From Paramecium tetraurelia (Eukaryota > Ciliophora > Oligohymenophorea > Peniculida > Parameciidae), in assembly GCF_000165425.1 (NCBI RefSeq), contig NW_001799411.1:186001-250000 (forward strand): DNA of 64,000 nt, written 5' to 3'. The translations under genes and the position numbers were made by a program. This document shows positions 9,127 to 21,716 of this stretch, one piece after another; the first letter of the stretch is position 1, and each line of letters opens with the position of its first letter. The notes under the pieces are model-generated. The model was not told where the DNA came from. It ran no database searches and worked only from the letters and a program-made list of their open reading frames with translations.

Positions 9127-12100
9127 TCATTAATAAACAAAGTAGCCTGATGTCTTTCTCTCGATAGATTCAAACTCAATAGATTGCTTATATTCGAATC
9201 TAAACAGATCAGGGAATTCCCTCTCAATAATGTCCTTAGTTTCTTGAGACACCTGCACAAACCCTTTGGCTCCCTTGGACTCCATTTTATTCGCAATCAA
9301 AACATCAGGCCCATAAATATCATACCTAACCAACTCAGTGCCAAGAACACCCCCAATGATGGATCCCTAATAAAGTCAAATTGAACAAACTTACAGTATG
9401 GACTCCGATTCTCATGTCCAACGTGGGATGATTGATGTGGGCTCTCACTCTTCTGATCGCATCGATCATTGCGAATCCCATTCTTACGACATTGACTGCT
9501 TCTTATGAGGGATTCCTTTGGATTCCCTTGCCATAATCGACCATTCCCATGACAACGTAGCAATCTCCAATGGTGTAGAGTTTGAAGACGTTATGCAGAA
9601 GACTATTTTTATCAAATTCAGTAAAGAGGTTTCTCAACATATTAACTACTTATTCAGGTTGTACTTTGCTCGAATACTCAGTAAAACCTGCAATATCAGC
9701 AAAGAGCAAAGTTACTTCATCAGCCTATTCTCTTAGTACACGTTTCTCCTCGTTTGGCCTGAAAAACTCCTCAAGGACCTTGTTTGATAGAAATAAATTA
9801 ATTATACATTTTTAGGCAATAAATAATTCAATAAATACTGGTACTTGATTGATTTTTCAATTAATTATTTGTTGACATTATAGGAATTGACATTCTTCAA
9901 AAACATGAACAATTAAATGCAAAAGGCGAATATCGAAATCACAGCACAATAATAGAATCTACTCCATGGCCAATCATTCACTATGATGGCAGCAATTGTC
10001 ACTCCCAAAAACAGAACCAGATAAACCAACTTATTTTAATGTCTAAGAACTCTGTTAAGAAGAACACTTAAACAATAAATGATCCCTTTGGCCATCTAAA
10101 TCTCGTAATGATCTGTGATTAAGAAGCAATCCAAGGCGTAACTTCCAAGTAACAAATACGCTAATATCAAGAAGTATATGACATTATAGAATGATTCGTA
10201 TCTGTGGATCAGAGTGCACTACAGCAAATGCAATAGACCCACCATGACTCCAGTTATCAAATTCGCCAAGTATATCTATCCATTCAAACTCACGCAAGAC
10301 ATTGAACTTATAAGAACACAAGAGCCTATAGTCAATAAATATTGAACTGCAAATGGTCTATACAACGATGATAGAAATTCGTAAAACTCTAATGTGACAG
10401 TGGCATCTTCATTGAATTCCAAATACAACTTCTTTGGATTAAGAGTCAATAATAAGTTTTGACCTTAAGCATCCTCATCGACACTATAAAGAGCCCTGAT
10501 CTTATCCTTTTCCACATGGTATTCCATATTTAATTGATAATCAGAAACATTTAATTCACATCGAGTCTTCCTCTCCAACAATTGAATTAGATCTTGATGT
10601 TTTTAATGTCTATCATCATACCCTTAGGATTATATCCCTCCCATAATGGATTGAGAAGCATAATTTTTTGAAGACCCCCCTCCTTGATTTAATTAATGCT
10701 TGAGACTATGTAGAAGAGCATTTATTATTGAAGCGATTTGTTTGGACTCTCAATGGAAATTTACTTTTGTGTTTTTGTTACGAAACTGTAAATTTCACTT
10801 TTCTGCTTTTTATTCAGAGTCACTGGTTAAGGATCTTCATTTCTATTCACAAGAGGTTATACTTCCCTATTTGAACCAATGCCAATTTCTGATAGTTAAT
10901 TCTCATGGACTTAATCCAAGTTTTAATAGTCTTTTGGATCTCTAAAGGGTTGTTTTGGAGGTCTTTGAATCATGATTGTCTACTTTCTTTACTTCCCTCC
11001 CCTCTTGGTGTTAACAACATAAGTAATCAATTTCCCCTTCCCCTTAGCAACTACGTCTCTCTAGACATACACTAATTCATATTTGTTAGTCTATCGATAT
11101 GCCTATTCAGAAATGGCAACATCCCAAGATTCAGCCGTCGAACATATTCTACTTGCTGTATTGATAGTGTCACCAATCAAACTGAATTAGGGCTTATGAT
11201 GTCCAATGACTCCAGCAATGACATTCCCATAATGAATACCAATTTTAATTTAAAAGGTCTCATTAGACATCACATACCTTTTCATATCCAATGCCAATGA
11301 AATCACCTTATTGACAGGATTGGACTTCTAACTAACATGAATTTTGAGTCCAGCAGCAGCCATATAGGTTTTGCCCACAGTCTCGATTTTCTGAACTTCA
11401 TGTTGTTAACAAAGTAAATCAAATCTTCTGAATAACTTATCTAAGATGTCAACTACATTGGATTGTTCATTCTTTATTAATTGATCGAAATCAATGATGT
11501 CGCAAAACAACACTGCCACCATTCCTTGATCTTCCTGAATGTCATATTGACCAGCCTTATTGATGCGATCTCTGATAAATTGAGGAAGGAGAATAGAGAG
11601 GATGTCACTCATTATTTGGTTTTCCTTATTCATATTGATTCTGCCTAAGAAGACCTCCAAGAATATGTGAATAATCCTTCTGAATGTCAAGACCAATAGG
11701 AATAATGATGCTATGCTCATCACGTATTGATTGATCAGAATATAGACATCATCCTCATTTGATTTTTTGATTAAGTAAATCGCCACGTAAATGGCCGAAA
11801 ACACTTAACTAATGAGTGGTTATTCTTGGTAATGATAGATATTGACTGCCAAACTCAGTTATAACATATTGAGATTCATTCCTCCTACTGATTAATCCTG
11901 GTTGAATAACCATATAATTATTGAGGAGCATCGAATAAACAAGATGATGAAGTTTACTTCGAAGAAATACAATTTATAATAGCGAGACCAGCAAAATAAC
12001 ATAAGCAATAGTAGTACTCCAAACATACAAATGTAATAGTAATCAGTCCAATAAGATAATGTAAAACTATCAAAGGCTAACAGGATTATAATATATGTGG

Positions 12101-15100
12101 CTACTTCATAGAATAAAAATGTTATTGCCACTATTATTCTATAAGTACGCACAACATATTGAAGAGTATCTTCAGTGAACTTATTTTATAACAATTGAGA
12201 TTTGAATCTGAGAGTGATTGAATTTATGGAGTTTTCAGTCTCATCAGCAAATGCTCCGCTCAACATCTACTTAATGATTGGATCCATGTCTTCATCACCA
12301 TTAAAGAGCTTCCTTGCAAAGTAAGAGATTTTCTCTATCGTTGCTCTATGTAACTTGATTTGTTTAGCCAAATCACCTGAGATCTTATTATAGATTTTCA
12401 AGATCTCGTCATATTCCTTACTTGTCTAAATGGCCAGAGGCATAAAGAAAGGCCTGTTAATGTGATACAGTACCAAATTAAAGATGCAATGGATTGCTAC
12501 TATGAATACGAAGGAAAATAGAATTTAAACGGATGCTGCCCATTAATAGATGATGGAGATTGAATCAAATTGAAGAGATATCAGTGTATATAATCCAAAG
12601 GTTAATCCTATATTAAATACAAACTGTTTTTAGGTGATGTAGTTTCTTTGCACCAATTTCGAAGCATCTACAGTTAATAAGAGTAGAAAGAGGCCAGATC
12701 CTAATTCACTTGATGTTAGAACTATTCCATTTTGATTTGATAGATCTGCATATTAAGTGTATAGATTGATGAGCAAGGCTTGAATAAGTGGGAAGAATGT
12801 GATTCGTGCTATGTATTTACCAAACTTATTATGGTTCAACTCTAATTAATCATTTTTGAATACGAAATACATGAATTCATTGTGATTGAAATTTTCAACC
12901 TTCTCACTGATTTCGCTTATAATAAAGGAACTTGAAAGTAAAAAGAAGATGTTGGAGTGAAACTTTAAGTAATCCTTAGTTATCACAACAATTTCATCTC
13001 TAATCAATTAGGTCACACACAACAAATAGATTATTCCAAAACTTCTGAATAATGCAAAGATCAGAATTCTCTCAAAGTACAAAGCTGCCTTTCTGGAATC
13101 CAATGCTATCATTTTGTGTATCAACTCAAAATCCTTAATATAGACATCACTATTGTACAATGGTTCAATAAAACCATGATCTTATTTGTGCTAACAGAAC
13201 TATGATTCTTAATCCAATTATTTTATTGAAACTCTTCCATGTTAGAGATCTTCAAAATTATTCTTATCATGTGGAAAGATCTATCTTCCAGATTGCATTT
13301 AAAATGTGAAATCCGAATGATTAAATAAATTGATATCACTAAAACTATCTCCTATGGACAATATAAATTTATAATTCAACTTCCTATCTTTTAGTAATTT
13401 AATTAAAATCGACTTCTATTATGGTGTCATCCGATAACCAATGAAATTAGAGGTAAATTGAAATAGGAATTAAAAATGTTTCTTTAAATAAGCATCTCTT
13501 AAGATCTACTCTAAAGATTCTCCGCTTATCACAATTTGAAATGGTTTTATATGTAAATTCTTCTATCCACTCGAAATCCATCTCGGACTACAAGTAAATG
13601 AGCCTTTTTTATGAATTAAAGTATCTGAATGTTTTAATTCTTTCTTATTTGAATGTGATCTCAATTAACCACTCAAACTTTATAACAATTGTTTTAATTA
13701 TAGGAACAATTCATCCTAAGTTTTTGCTTAGATATGAACCACCGTATCATTTTGATTTAACAATTAAACCCTATAGGCTATAGGTAACACTTTCTCATAA
13801 TTGTCTCCACTAACTACCCAACATGGGAGTCCTAATTATTTGATATAATTTAATGTTGGAGTCACATTCTTATTGACTTTTTCTTGTACTCCTATCACAC
13901 TCACAAGATCGCAATTCTTTTCGAATTCATGCATCAAAAACTAATACTCATGCATGAATTCAATTTTATTTGATTGAATGTCTAATAATTTATTGGCCTC
14001 TTTATTGAAGGTCTGCATTTAGCTTTCAGTCATCAAACTTCTATAAAACAACACTGGTCTGCTACCTTAGACTTGTAAGTCCTTAATCATTAGATCTAAT
14101 TTAGCCACTTAATCCTTTTCCAAAGACAAACAACCTATCATATCTAAGCTGTCATCTCTTAAGTATTACAAGTATTGTGAGTCTTCATTCTCTAATCCTA
14201 ATTTGGTGCATAATTCTTCTTGCAATTTGATAATGATACTAAATTTTCTGGAATTAAACGAATGTAAAGACATGACATCAATCAAATGGATTTCTTCCCC
14301 ATCTTGAATTACATATCTCATTTGATTTTCCTATTTGCTCCTACAAATGAATTTAAAACCATAATGCTTGCACAAATATAACTACTACTTATCCAACTCT
14401 GAACTATATTCATAGAAGAACGAGTCATCACTTTTTTAATAAAGTGATCTTGTGTTCTAACATACCACTAAAGCGAACATGGCTTCAAAATAATGAGGTT
14501 TGAATTCATCATCTTGAATTCTTCTAATCAAAGTGATTTCATTTCCAGAGAACTCCACTTCTGAGACTATTTCTAAATTTGATGGAATTCTAGGAGCATG
14601 GAACTTTTAACTACCTCTTTAGTAAGTCAATTATCTTTTGCTTTCATGGAGACTGTTGACAATGAGACTGCTGCCTCTTGCTAAAGATTACTTTTAAATT
14701 TAGGCTCCTTCAGCACTTTGATCGAATTGACTGCTGAGTTAAGATTCAGGTCTGAATCTGGGCGGTTAAGTACGATGCAACTCATCATATGGAGGATGAT
14801 CATCATCTAAATCTTCTATTTTGAAATTGACCTCTTCATTATTATTGCATTTAATCATGGGAGTAGATTCAGGTTCTAATCTTTCATCGATTGGTTGATT
14901 CAATTCCTGTCTTATTTTAGTTTGCTTGAGTGCATTTTGAAACTCCTTCTCTGCAAATGCTTTGTATCTCAATTTGTAGAGGGAATCAAAGATGAAGATC
15001 CATTTGATCTTAAAATTGGGCATCGTCAAAGTTCCAGTTTTATCAATAAGGACATGGTTTATCAATGATAAATTGGAAATCGGAGAGTAATTCACTTGCA

Positions 15101-16448
15101 AATGGTTTAATTTTATGTGTGCATTATCCAATAAGGGATTAATTTCTTTGAGTGGGTGCTTTGAGTTACCTTTTTCCTTAAGAAATAAGTAATTATTGTA
15201 CAACATTTGAGTGAAATAAAGTAGGTCAATCAGAAAGTAAAAATACAGAGGCAATAAACCAGAATAGTTCATTAATTAAAATTCTAAATTGTTATGATGT
15301 TCACCATAATATTCAATAGTATACTAAATCACACTGAGCAGGATTAAAGACAGTATGGCTATAAGGAAGTACAAATTCGCCTTTTTTTCAAAAAATAACC
15401 ATACTTTTCTTACATGTTTAAATGACTTATAGCATCTGCAATCAAGACCAACTGAGAGAATTACTCCAAACAAGTACAAGTCATTTAAGAGTAATTGTTC
15501 TCTGAAGAAGATGTTTTCTTTGTTTATTTCCAAAGGTTTTGGATCCTTCTTCAATTTTACCATGCCCTTATAATATTGATCTGAGTCAGTCTAATCATAT
15601 CTAATAACCCCATTCAAAATAGTGCGATAATCAAGCAATTGTATTTTGTGTTCTTTCGATATTGTAGTTAAGGGACATGCTCTCTTTCTAACTTCATTTG
15701 TATTTCCACTCATCACAGTATTGCTAGCCATACTAACTGATTGACCCATGTCCAAAATCAAGACATCGGCAGGACATATTTCATTATTTTTTAAATATAT
15801 GATATCCCCTACTTACAGTTAATCCCATCGCTTCATAGTAAATAAAGGAATTCTAGATTATTTGTCCTATCGATACGTCACAGTATCTATGCTTACTTTT
15901 CTCATGCAAATATCCTTTTGGTAATTGTTGTTATTAACCAAGTTTTCGTGCTCAACGATATTCTAATTTAGTGATTTCCTTCCTCCCAATTTAATTAAAT
16001 TTTGGGATGCAACACTTTAGACATTTTTTTTTAAATCAGCAAACACGGTTGCCTAACGAGAGTTGACGATTTCATCACGTTTCCGCTTTTGAGTATCGAA
16101 GTACAATTCAATTATTATGTGTATAGTAAATGTTAATAGAAGTGAAATTAGATAGTTGTAGTCTAATTAGATCATGTTGATGACAAATAAGTACAAATTC
16201 AGAAATCGCTTAAAAAATTTAATTATCAACACATATAAACAGTTAGTTAATGTGTATCGACTCGTCTTTACCAAATTGAATTGGTTTTCGTTTCCTCTCA
16301 CATTTACACTCTCTCCATTTTCCAAAACAATCTATTGATAGATGAATCATACCTTCTTTGAGTACTGTTAATTCTCATGCAAATGATCATTATTAGTCTA
16401 AGGAACTTCTGATTTGAATATTTAAGACAATCTTCTCAAAAGACCCAT
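9127..16448 (-). CDS. Bifunctional P4-ATPase/guanylyl cyclase
   Basis: About 2,400 residues from the start at 16446-16448 to TGA 9127-9129, with introns of 21 nt (near 16350) and 28 nt (near 9380) among others. The N-terminal half is a P4-ATPase: FNLVKTSRYTLTN before the first helices, VGDIIYLKNNEICPADVL, the phosphorylation motif DKTGTLT (near 15040), SGDN, and GDSFSD. The C-terminal half has two sets of about six membrane helices, each followed by a class III cyclase domain. The first (near 11100-11600) has LFCDIIDF, KIETVGKTYM and GDTINTASRM; the second (9130-9730) has LLFADIAGFTEYS, YTIGDCYVV and a degenerate YGPDVLIANKM. Glu in KIETVG is the guanine-type residue. This fusion is known from ciliates and apicomplexans. 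It makes cGMP at membranes. The ATPase half lacks the usual DGET motif (SGNTN instead), so transport may be lost. Confidence 0.95.
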
Positions 16449-16918
16449 TATAATAAAATTAATAAATTCATTTCATATGAATAACTCCTCAATCTCTCCT
16501 TGAATTACTTATCAATCTGACTCTTCTTCTGCTCCAACTACAATAACTGCTACTACTCCTTCTCCCTCAATTGATTCTTCCACTGATTCTTCTAATTGGT
16601 CCTCTCATCTACTCCCCAATTCTTACCTACTTAATCTGAAGCTACCTAATAGATCTCTGGAATCTCGCATCCAATTCCTTTGCCAATCTCACAGGTACTT
16701 CGACTGGTAAGGTCAATTGCTTCAATGATTGCAGACTTGAATTCTCCTACTATTGAAATTTAAGAATATCATCCAATTTATACGAAATTTATTCAACATC
16801 TAGATTGATCTCAATCTCTACATTACTAATTTTGAGCCTATTTTAACCGCTCTCCGATCTCCTCCTATTGTTTAGTGATATAGTTTTTCGATTATTTGAT
16901 AATTATATATATATTCAT
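16436..16918 (-). CDS. Small coiled-coil protein
   Basis: Proposed start 16916-16918, introns of 22 and 35 nt, stop 16436-16438, giving 141 residues. The reading is heptad-rich throughout (ITKQQEEIGERLKQAQNQ, then DDILKFQQQENSSLQSLKQ, LAKELDARFQRSIRQL and REKEQQQLLQLEQKKSQID), typical of a soluble coiled coil; no family recognised. Two oddities: its ATG overlaps the TGA of the upstream gene (ATGA), and its stop falls 13 bp inside the start of the cyclase gene. If the 35-nt intron is not removed, translation would stop at 16567-16569 instead, leaving 118 bp to the cyclase start. I prefer the longer version because codon content stays coding-like to about 16480. It might also be a 3' extension of the upstream gene. 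Confidence 0.5.
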
Positions 16919-18252
16919 AATTTAATCCAAGCATCCACTTATTCCAAAACGCGAATTAGCTTAACTATTAGATCAGTTATACACTAAGCATCCTTCCTCT
17001 CAAAATAAGGATCCATGTTATGAGTCAATTTATAATTGGAAATTGCCTTGTTCAGTTCAAGAAACTGGTAATTCACCAATTGCCTATTGGGACTTAGATG
17101 ATTCAACATCACTGGCAATTGATTAGTATTTCGAGTCTTGATTTTATTATCCAAAAGATGAAGACTCCTATGTTAGAAGATGAGGTTCTTTCTGATTGGG
17201 TAATTAATGAGGCTTTTCCTCTTGCCATCCTAAACCAATTGATCCATTTTTTGTATTGCAACCTTATTGGGAAGAGTGTCGTCATCATTGAATATCAACT
17301 CGAATCCCTCTGCATCACTCGACACATTAATTTCATTATGTTCTACCAATCCGTAATTCTTCTTGCCCTTCCCAATTGATCCCTGCTCCAATTTCCTGAT
17401 GCCCAACACTCTCAAAGAAGAATGAGGTAACTTGAGTTAGCATTTGAATGTAATACCAAAATGGCTCCGTTTACCATCCTTTCATGAAAGATTGTGGCCT
17501 TATCGATGTCTCCCTCCTAGAAGTAGTACTTCCCCAAATATTCGTAAGCCTTCAATTCGTGATCCTTCTTGTTTAGTTTCCAACTGCACATCAAATATTT
17601 GGTAAAGTAGATTTTGGCTTGTCGGTTTCTTAATTTAAAAAAGCAGATTCCCAAGAGTTTGTAGGCCAACAATTTATATTTTAATAAATGCTCGTTGTCA
17701 GACATCCTCTTGACTATTTTGGCCAAGATTATGCTGAAGTAGAGCAATTTATAATGGCACACTACTTTGGCTAATTTTAAGTAGATGAATATTTTCAAGT
17801 CTATATAAATTACTTGTGGATCATACCTGGAATCTTGGATTTCATCACTTAATTGCTGATTTCGTTGATTATTCTTATCGCCTAATCTCGATCCTTCCGT
17901 TCTAAAAATAATTAATTTAATTGTATCAGAGTATTTTGGATGATAACTCTGTTTTATTACAACATCTCAGTACTCATGATATAAGGGTACAAACTTACAT
18001 CATCTATTGTTACTTTTCAGGCTGTCTTATCTCCTCCTTGATCTTGTCAATTTCCTCCTAAAATGCTAATTTTATATTTGAGATCATTAGAGCTTCTTTT
18101 ATAGCATTCCTTACTCTGACAGTTTGTCTACAAGTCAAATCACTCCTGAATCGAGAGTCATTAGTAGACTACAGTTGATCCTGACTGGTTTCGGTCTAAA
18201 TGTGTCCCGAATTCTTAGGTAAGCGCAATTAATTTCTTGGTCTTACTTTCAT
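16915..18252 (-). CDS. TPR-like helical protein
   Basis: Start 18250-18252 (MKVRPRNQLRLPKNSG), three 26-nt introns, TGA 16915-16917; 419 residues. After a basic Gln/Ser-rich N-terminus and a short coiled coil (AFQEEIDKIKEEIRQ), the centre has paired helices with the TPR look: KYKLLAYKLLGICFFKLRN, then KIYFTKYLMCSWKLNKKDHE and LKAYEYLGKYYFQEGDIDKA, the last matching the consensus end of a tetratricopeptide repeat. TPR arrays bind partner peptides. The C-terminal third is charged and probably disordered. Partner and location unknown. The stop overlaps the ATG of the next minus-strand gene by two bases. About 120 bp separate its start from the divergent SUMO E1 gene. Confidence 0.65.
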
Positions 18253-18376
18253 ATTTTGATAAAATAATATAATTTGCAATTAAGTTCTAACTCTACATTT
18301 TCGATTAACATTGAAATATCGATAATGTCAAAACCAAAAACATTAATTATTATAGAATTTGTTAATAAATATACTG

Positions 18377-19497
18377 ATGGCCGAACATATCCCTGAAGAG
18401 AGAGCCCTTACAGAGGAGGAAAGACAAAAATACGACCGAGCAGGGTTTATTGGGCATCAAGTCCAAAAGAGGTAATAATGCTAAGTGTGACAATAGACTT
18501 TTAGCCTCCAATATATTAATCGTAAATATGACAGGGAGCAACACCGAATTAGCCAAAAATCTCATATTAGCAGGTGCCAACATAACCATTGTGGACAATG
18601 AGATAATCAATGAAAGGGACACTGATACCAATTTCATTTTTACGAAATAATTACTAGGATAAAAAGTACTCTATTTATTAGACATCATTTTAGAGAGGTT
18701 AAATAGCTCAAGAGGAACTCAAATTGATAAATCCGTTAGTAAAAATAGATTGGCTCCAGGAATTCCCAACTCCAGACAAACTCATCAAACACAATGGCAT
18801 AGTCACATCTACCACAGATTTTGAAGAAATGATCAAGTACGACAAATTGTCAAGGGAAATCAACATCCCTTATTACAATCTAGTGTGTTGTGGACACTAT
18901 GGGTTTATGTATATAGGATTGGGATCCAAATTCACATATGAAAGAGAGAAAAAAGTGGTTATGCAGATTGTGTTTGGGAAGAAATTGTAAGAATAGGATA
19001 GATACAGAGAATTTGAAGAAGTCATTGCTCACTCTGTTCCATTAGAGGAGACATTGAATTACAATTACAAACCTCAAGGGATGTTGATCAACACCATTTA
19101 TTATTGTCTTTTGATGATGAAAAAGGCACAAGAAATTCCAGAATTGAAAGCCTATGATCCATATCAACCAAATGACGAGTTATTGGACAAATTCACTTAG
19201 ATTGGCAAGGATATCTATAAGGCTGCAAATGGGAAGGATGCTACTGAAGAATAAGCAAATACATTTAGGGATTTTGCAAGACTTTATGGAATTGACTATT
19301 GTCCAGTGTACTCTGTTGTAGGCAGTGTGGCTTCATAGGAATTGATAATTTCAACTAGTAGAATTAACGAACCGGCTCTGAATTGGTTTTGTTATGACAG
19401 TGTGTAATCATATGGTTAAGTGGAGGTGATTTAGGATGTGTCATCATTCAAAGTTAGGGATTTACCAGAGAGAAAGCAATTAGTTCCCAAAGAATGA
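18377..19497 (+). CDS. SUMO-activating enzyme subunit 1 (AOS1/SAE1 type)
   Basis: ATG 18377, introns of 25 and 28 nt, TGA 19495-19497; 355 residues, the usual size for SAE1. The start has the family pattern EERQKYDRAGFIG, then VQKRLLASNILIVNMTG, TELAKNLILAGANITIVDNE and the short INPLVKIDWL strand of the ThiF/E1 Rossmann-like fold. SAE1 pairs with UBA2 to adenylate SUMO and hand it to the E2. Subunit 1 carries the adenylation fold but no catalytic cysteine domain, consistent with what is seen. The nucleotide loop is divergent (NMTGSN where GxGxxG is usual). The C-terminus (YSVVGSVASQELI, NWFCYDSV) matches the family. The NEDD8 E1 partner is longer (over 500 residues), so SAE1 is preferred. 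Confidence 0.85.
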
Positions 19498-19611
19498 AAT
19501 ATATATTAAAATTTTTATGAATATTTTTAAAGTATTTTTGTTATGAATAAACAGTTTTACTATTTATACGCGTGAATAAAAAGTACGCAACATTATTATA
19601 AAAAATATAAA

Positions 19612-21685
19612 ATGTCAGCAACTTAAACTTAACATTTGATTTTTGGGTCAACTTGGCCCCAGGAAAATATGATCATCAAGTACTGTTCTTTACAATAGAG
19701 TTTTTAGAAAGTTCCTATCAACACTGCATTAAAGGTATATAAATTTTAAATCATTCCTAGATCAACAATTGGTCATGTGCCATTCCTTACAAGGATAATG
19801 AGATTCTAATAACAGGTGGATTGGGAAATACCAATAAAATAATCTCAAATGATGTCTATCTATTTAATACACAAACTAATTAGGTAAGGAATGTAACGCA
19901 TTTTAGTTAAGCCAATTTAGTTAATTCACCCAATCTAGATATGTTCATCAATGTGTAAGTCACAATGATAAGGTATATGTACTGGGAGGAAGACAATATG
20001 GCCCAGATTTCGAGAGTGTTCTATCACATTGTGAAGTCTATGAAGGAGGTGTGTGGAAGGTATTTCTATTTGAATTATCATAGACCATTTCCCCCATGAC
20101 CAAGAGAAGATCTAATTTCGGAGTATTCATCTACAATGATCAAATATATTGCATCGGAGGATTCGATGGAAAAAAAAATACAAAGTCTATCGAATACTAT
20201 GATGAAGTCAAAAACATTTGGGTTAGGAGTAAAATAAGGATGCCGAGAGGATTGGCAGGATTTCACTTGATCCCATTGGAAAATGAAAAAATAATGATTG
20301 TTGGAGGAATGACATTATAAGGACCATCCTAAGCTTGCATAGTCTTAAACCTGAAGAGTATTTATAATCTATTATACCCCTTAGATAATACATGTGTCTC
20401 ATACTCATAATTGAATTAAATTCGATCTCTATTTCATATGTTCAGAGATGAATTTGGTAATTATATTGTATATGGTGGAATGAATAAACAAAACACTTTT
20501 GAATTATTCAATTATGAGAACAAAATCTGGGAGGAGTTTCTGATAAATATGGATGAAAATGTTCAAGAAATCTTGAATTAGAATTTGAGAGGAATGTCCT
20601 CTGTTTAGTAGGTTTGTAGAGTAGAAAACTACTAATAACTTATGTAATAAAAATAAGAATTACAACTCTAACCAGATGATGTAGTTTTTATGTTTGGAAA
20701 CGATGAGTATCCATTTATACTCCCACTTCCTAAATAACCAACTGAAAATTTGAATCCCTTGGAAGTTCCAACATAATTATGTATGTATTCATACATGAGT
20801 GTCTGCTCAATTGATGCAGAATTGCCAAATTGCAGATAAATTCTCTTGGCAGGTGGCATTGATTCTAAAATATCATAAATTAATAAGAAGGCCTATTTAG
20901 TTACTATAATATTCCCAGAAATGAAGGTGAAGGTCAAGAAAGTTGGAAAGTTGAGTTATCATAGATATGCAGCCTCTTGTGTTTACAATGCTCCATATGT
21001 CTATTTCATAGGAGGAAGAGGATATTAGAATGATGTATTATCACTACACAGTACTGTGGAGAGATTCAATATTGATGAGGAGGAATGGGACTAAATTGCT
21101 CCCTTGAATGAGGCAAAATGCTCAATGACTGCTAATGTAATTGGAGAGAAAATCTATGTCTTTGGAGGATACGTTGGTGAAGGTAGATTCTTATAATTAA
21201 TGTATAGGACAAATTTCACATAAGATAGAATGTTACAATGAACAATCATAGGAATGGGATGTATTGAATATTGAATTGCCATTCTCATTAGAAGGGTTAT
21301 CGTCCATAGTTATAGATGATTAAGACTTATTCATCTTTGGAGGCAAAGGATTTGATGGTAGCAAGAAAGAAATCATACGATTCAATCTAGATGATTTAGA
21401 ATCGAACCAGAATGTGTCAGGGTATTCTATATATCAATAATCAATAGACAAATAGTGGGAACACTTTAACATTCTAGATCATTGCCTAAACCAATTTTAC
21501 TGGATGATAAAAACGTCTTAATTATTGGAGGTTATTTCTTTGACAATCCTGAAATCAACTTTGGAGAGATGTTTAACTTAGATAATCCTGAAGATTCCAA
21601 CAATGAATATGCCAATCAAATAGAATTAGCAATCATCTAGATGGGAGCCAACGATTCTATCAACTTATTCAGCATAACTAATTGA
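19612..21685 (+). CDS. Kelch-repeat beta-propeller protein
   Basis: ATG 19612, five introns (26, 23, 24, 25 and 26 nt), TGA 21683-21685; 649 residues. Kelch blades are marked by double glycines with spaced Tyr and Trp: ILITGGLGN, KVYVLGGRQYG, QIYCIGGFDGKKN, KIMIVGGMTL, VYFIGGRGYQND, KIYVFGGYVGE, LFIFGGKGFDG and VLIIGGYFFDN. That is enough for one or two propellers. There is no BTB, F-box or other companion domain, so it is probably a scaffold that binds protein partners; the target is unknown. The first intron sits after only 40 codons. It lies 31 bp upstream of the next gene on the same strand. Confidence 0.85.
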
Positions 21686-21716
21686 AACTATTAATTATAT
21701 ATATATTAATTTTAAA

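Noticed and set aside
14766-15563. Separate small genes in the cyclase locus
   Set aside because: They are parts of the continuous P4-ATPase coding sequence, split only when TAA/TAG are read as stops.
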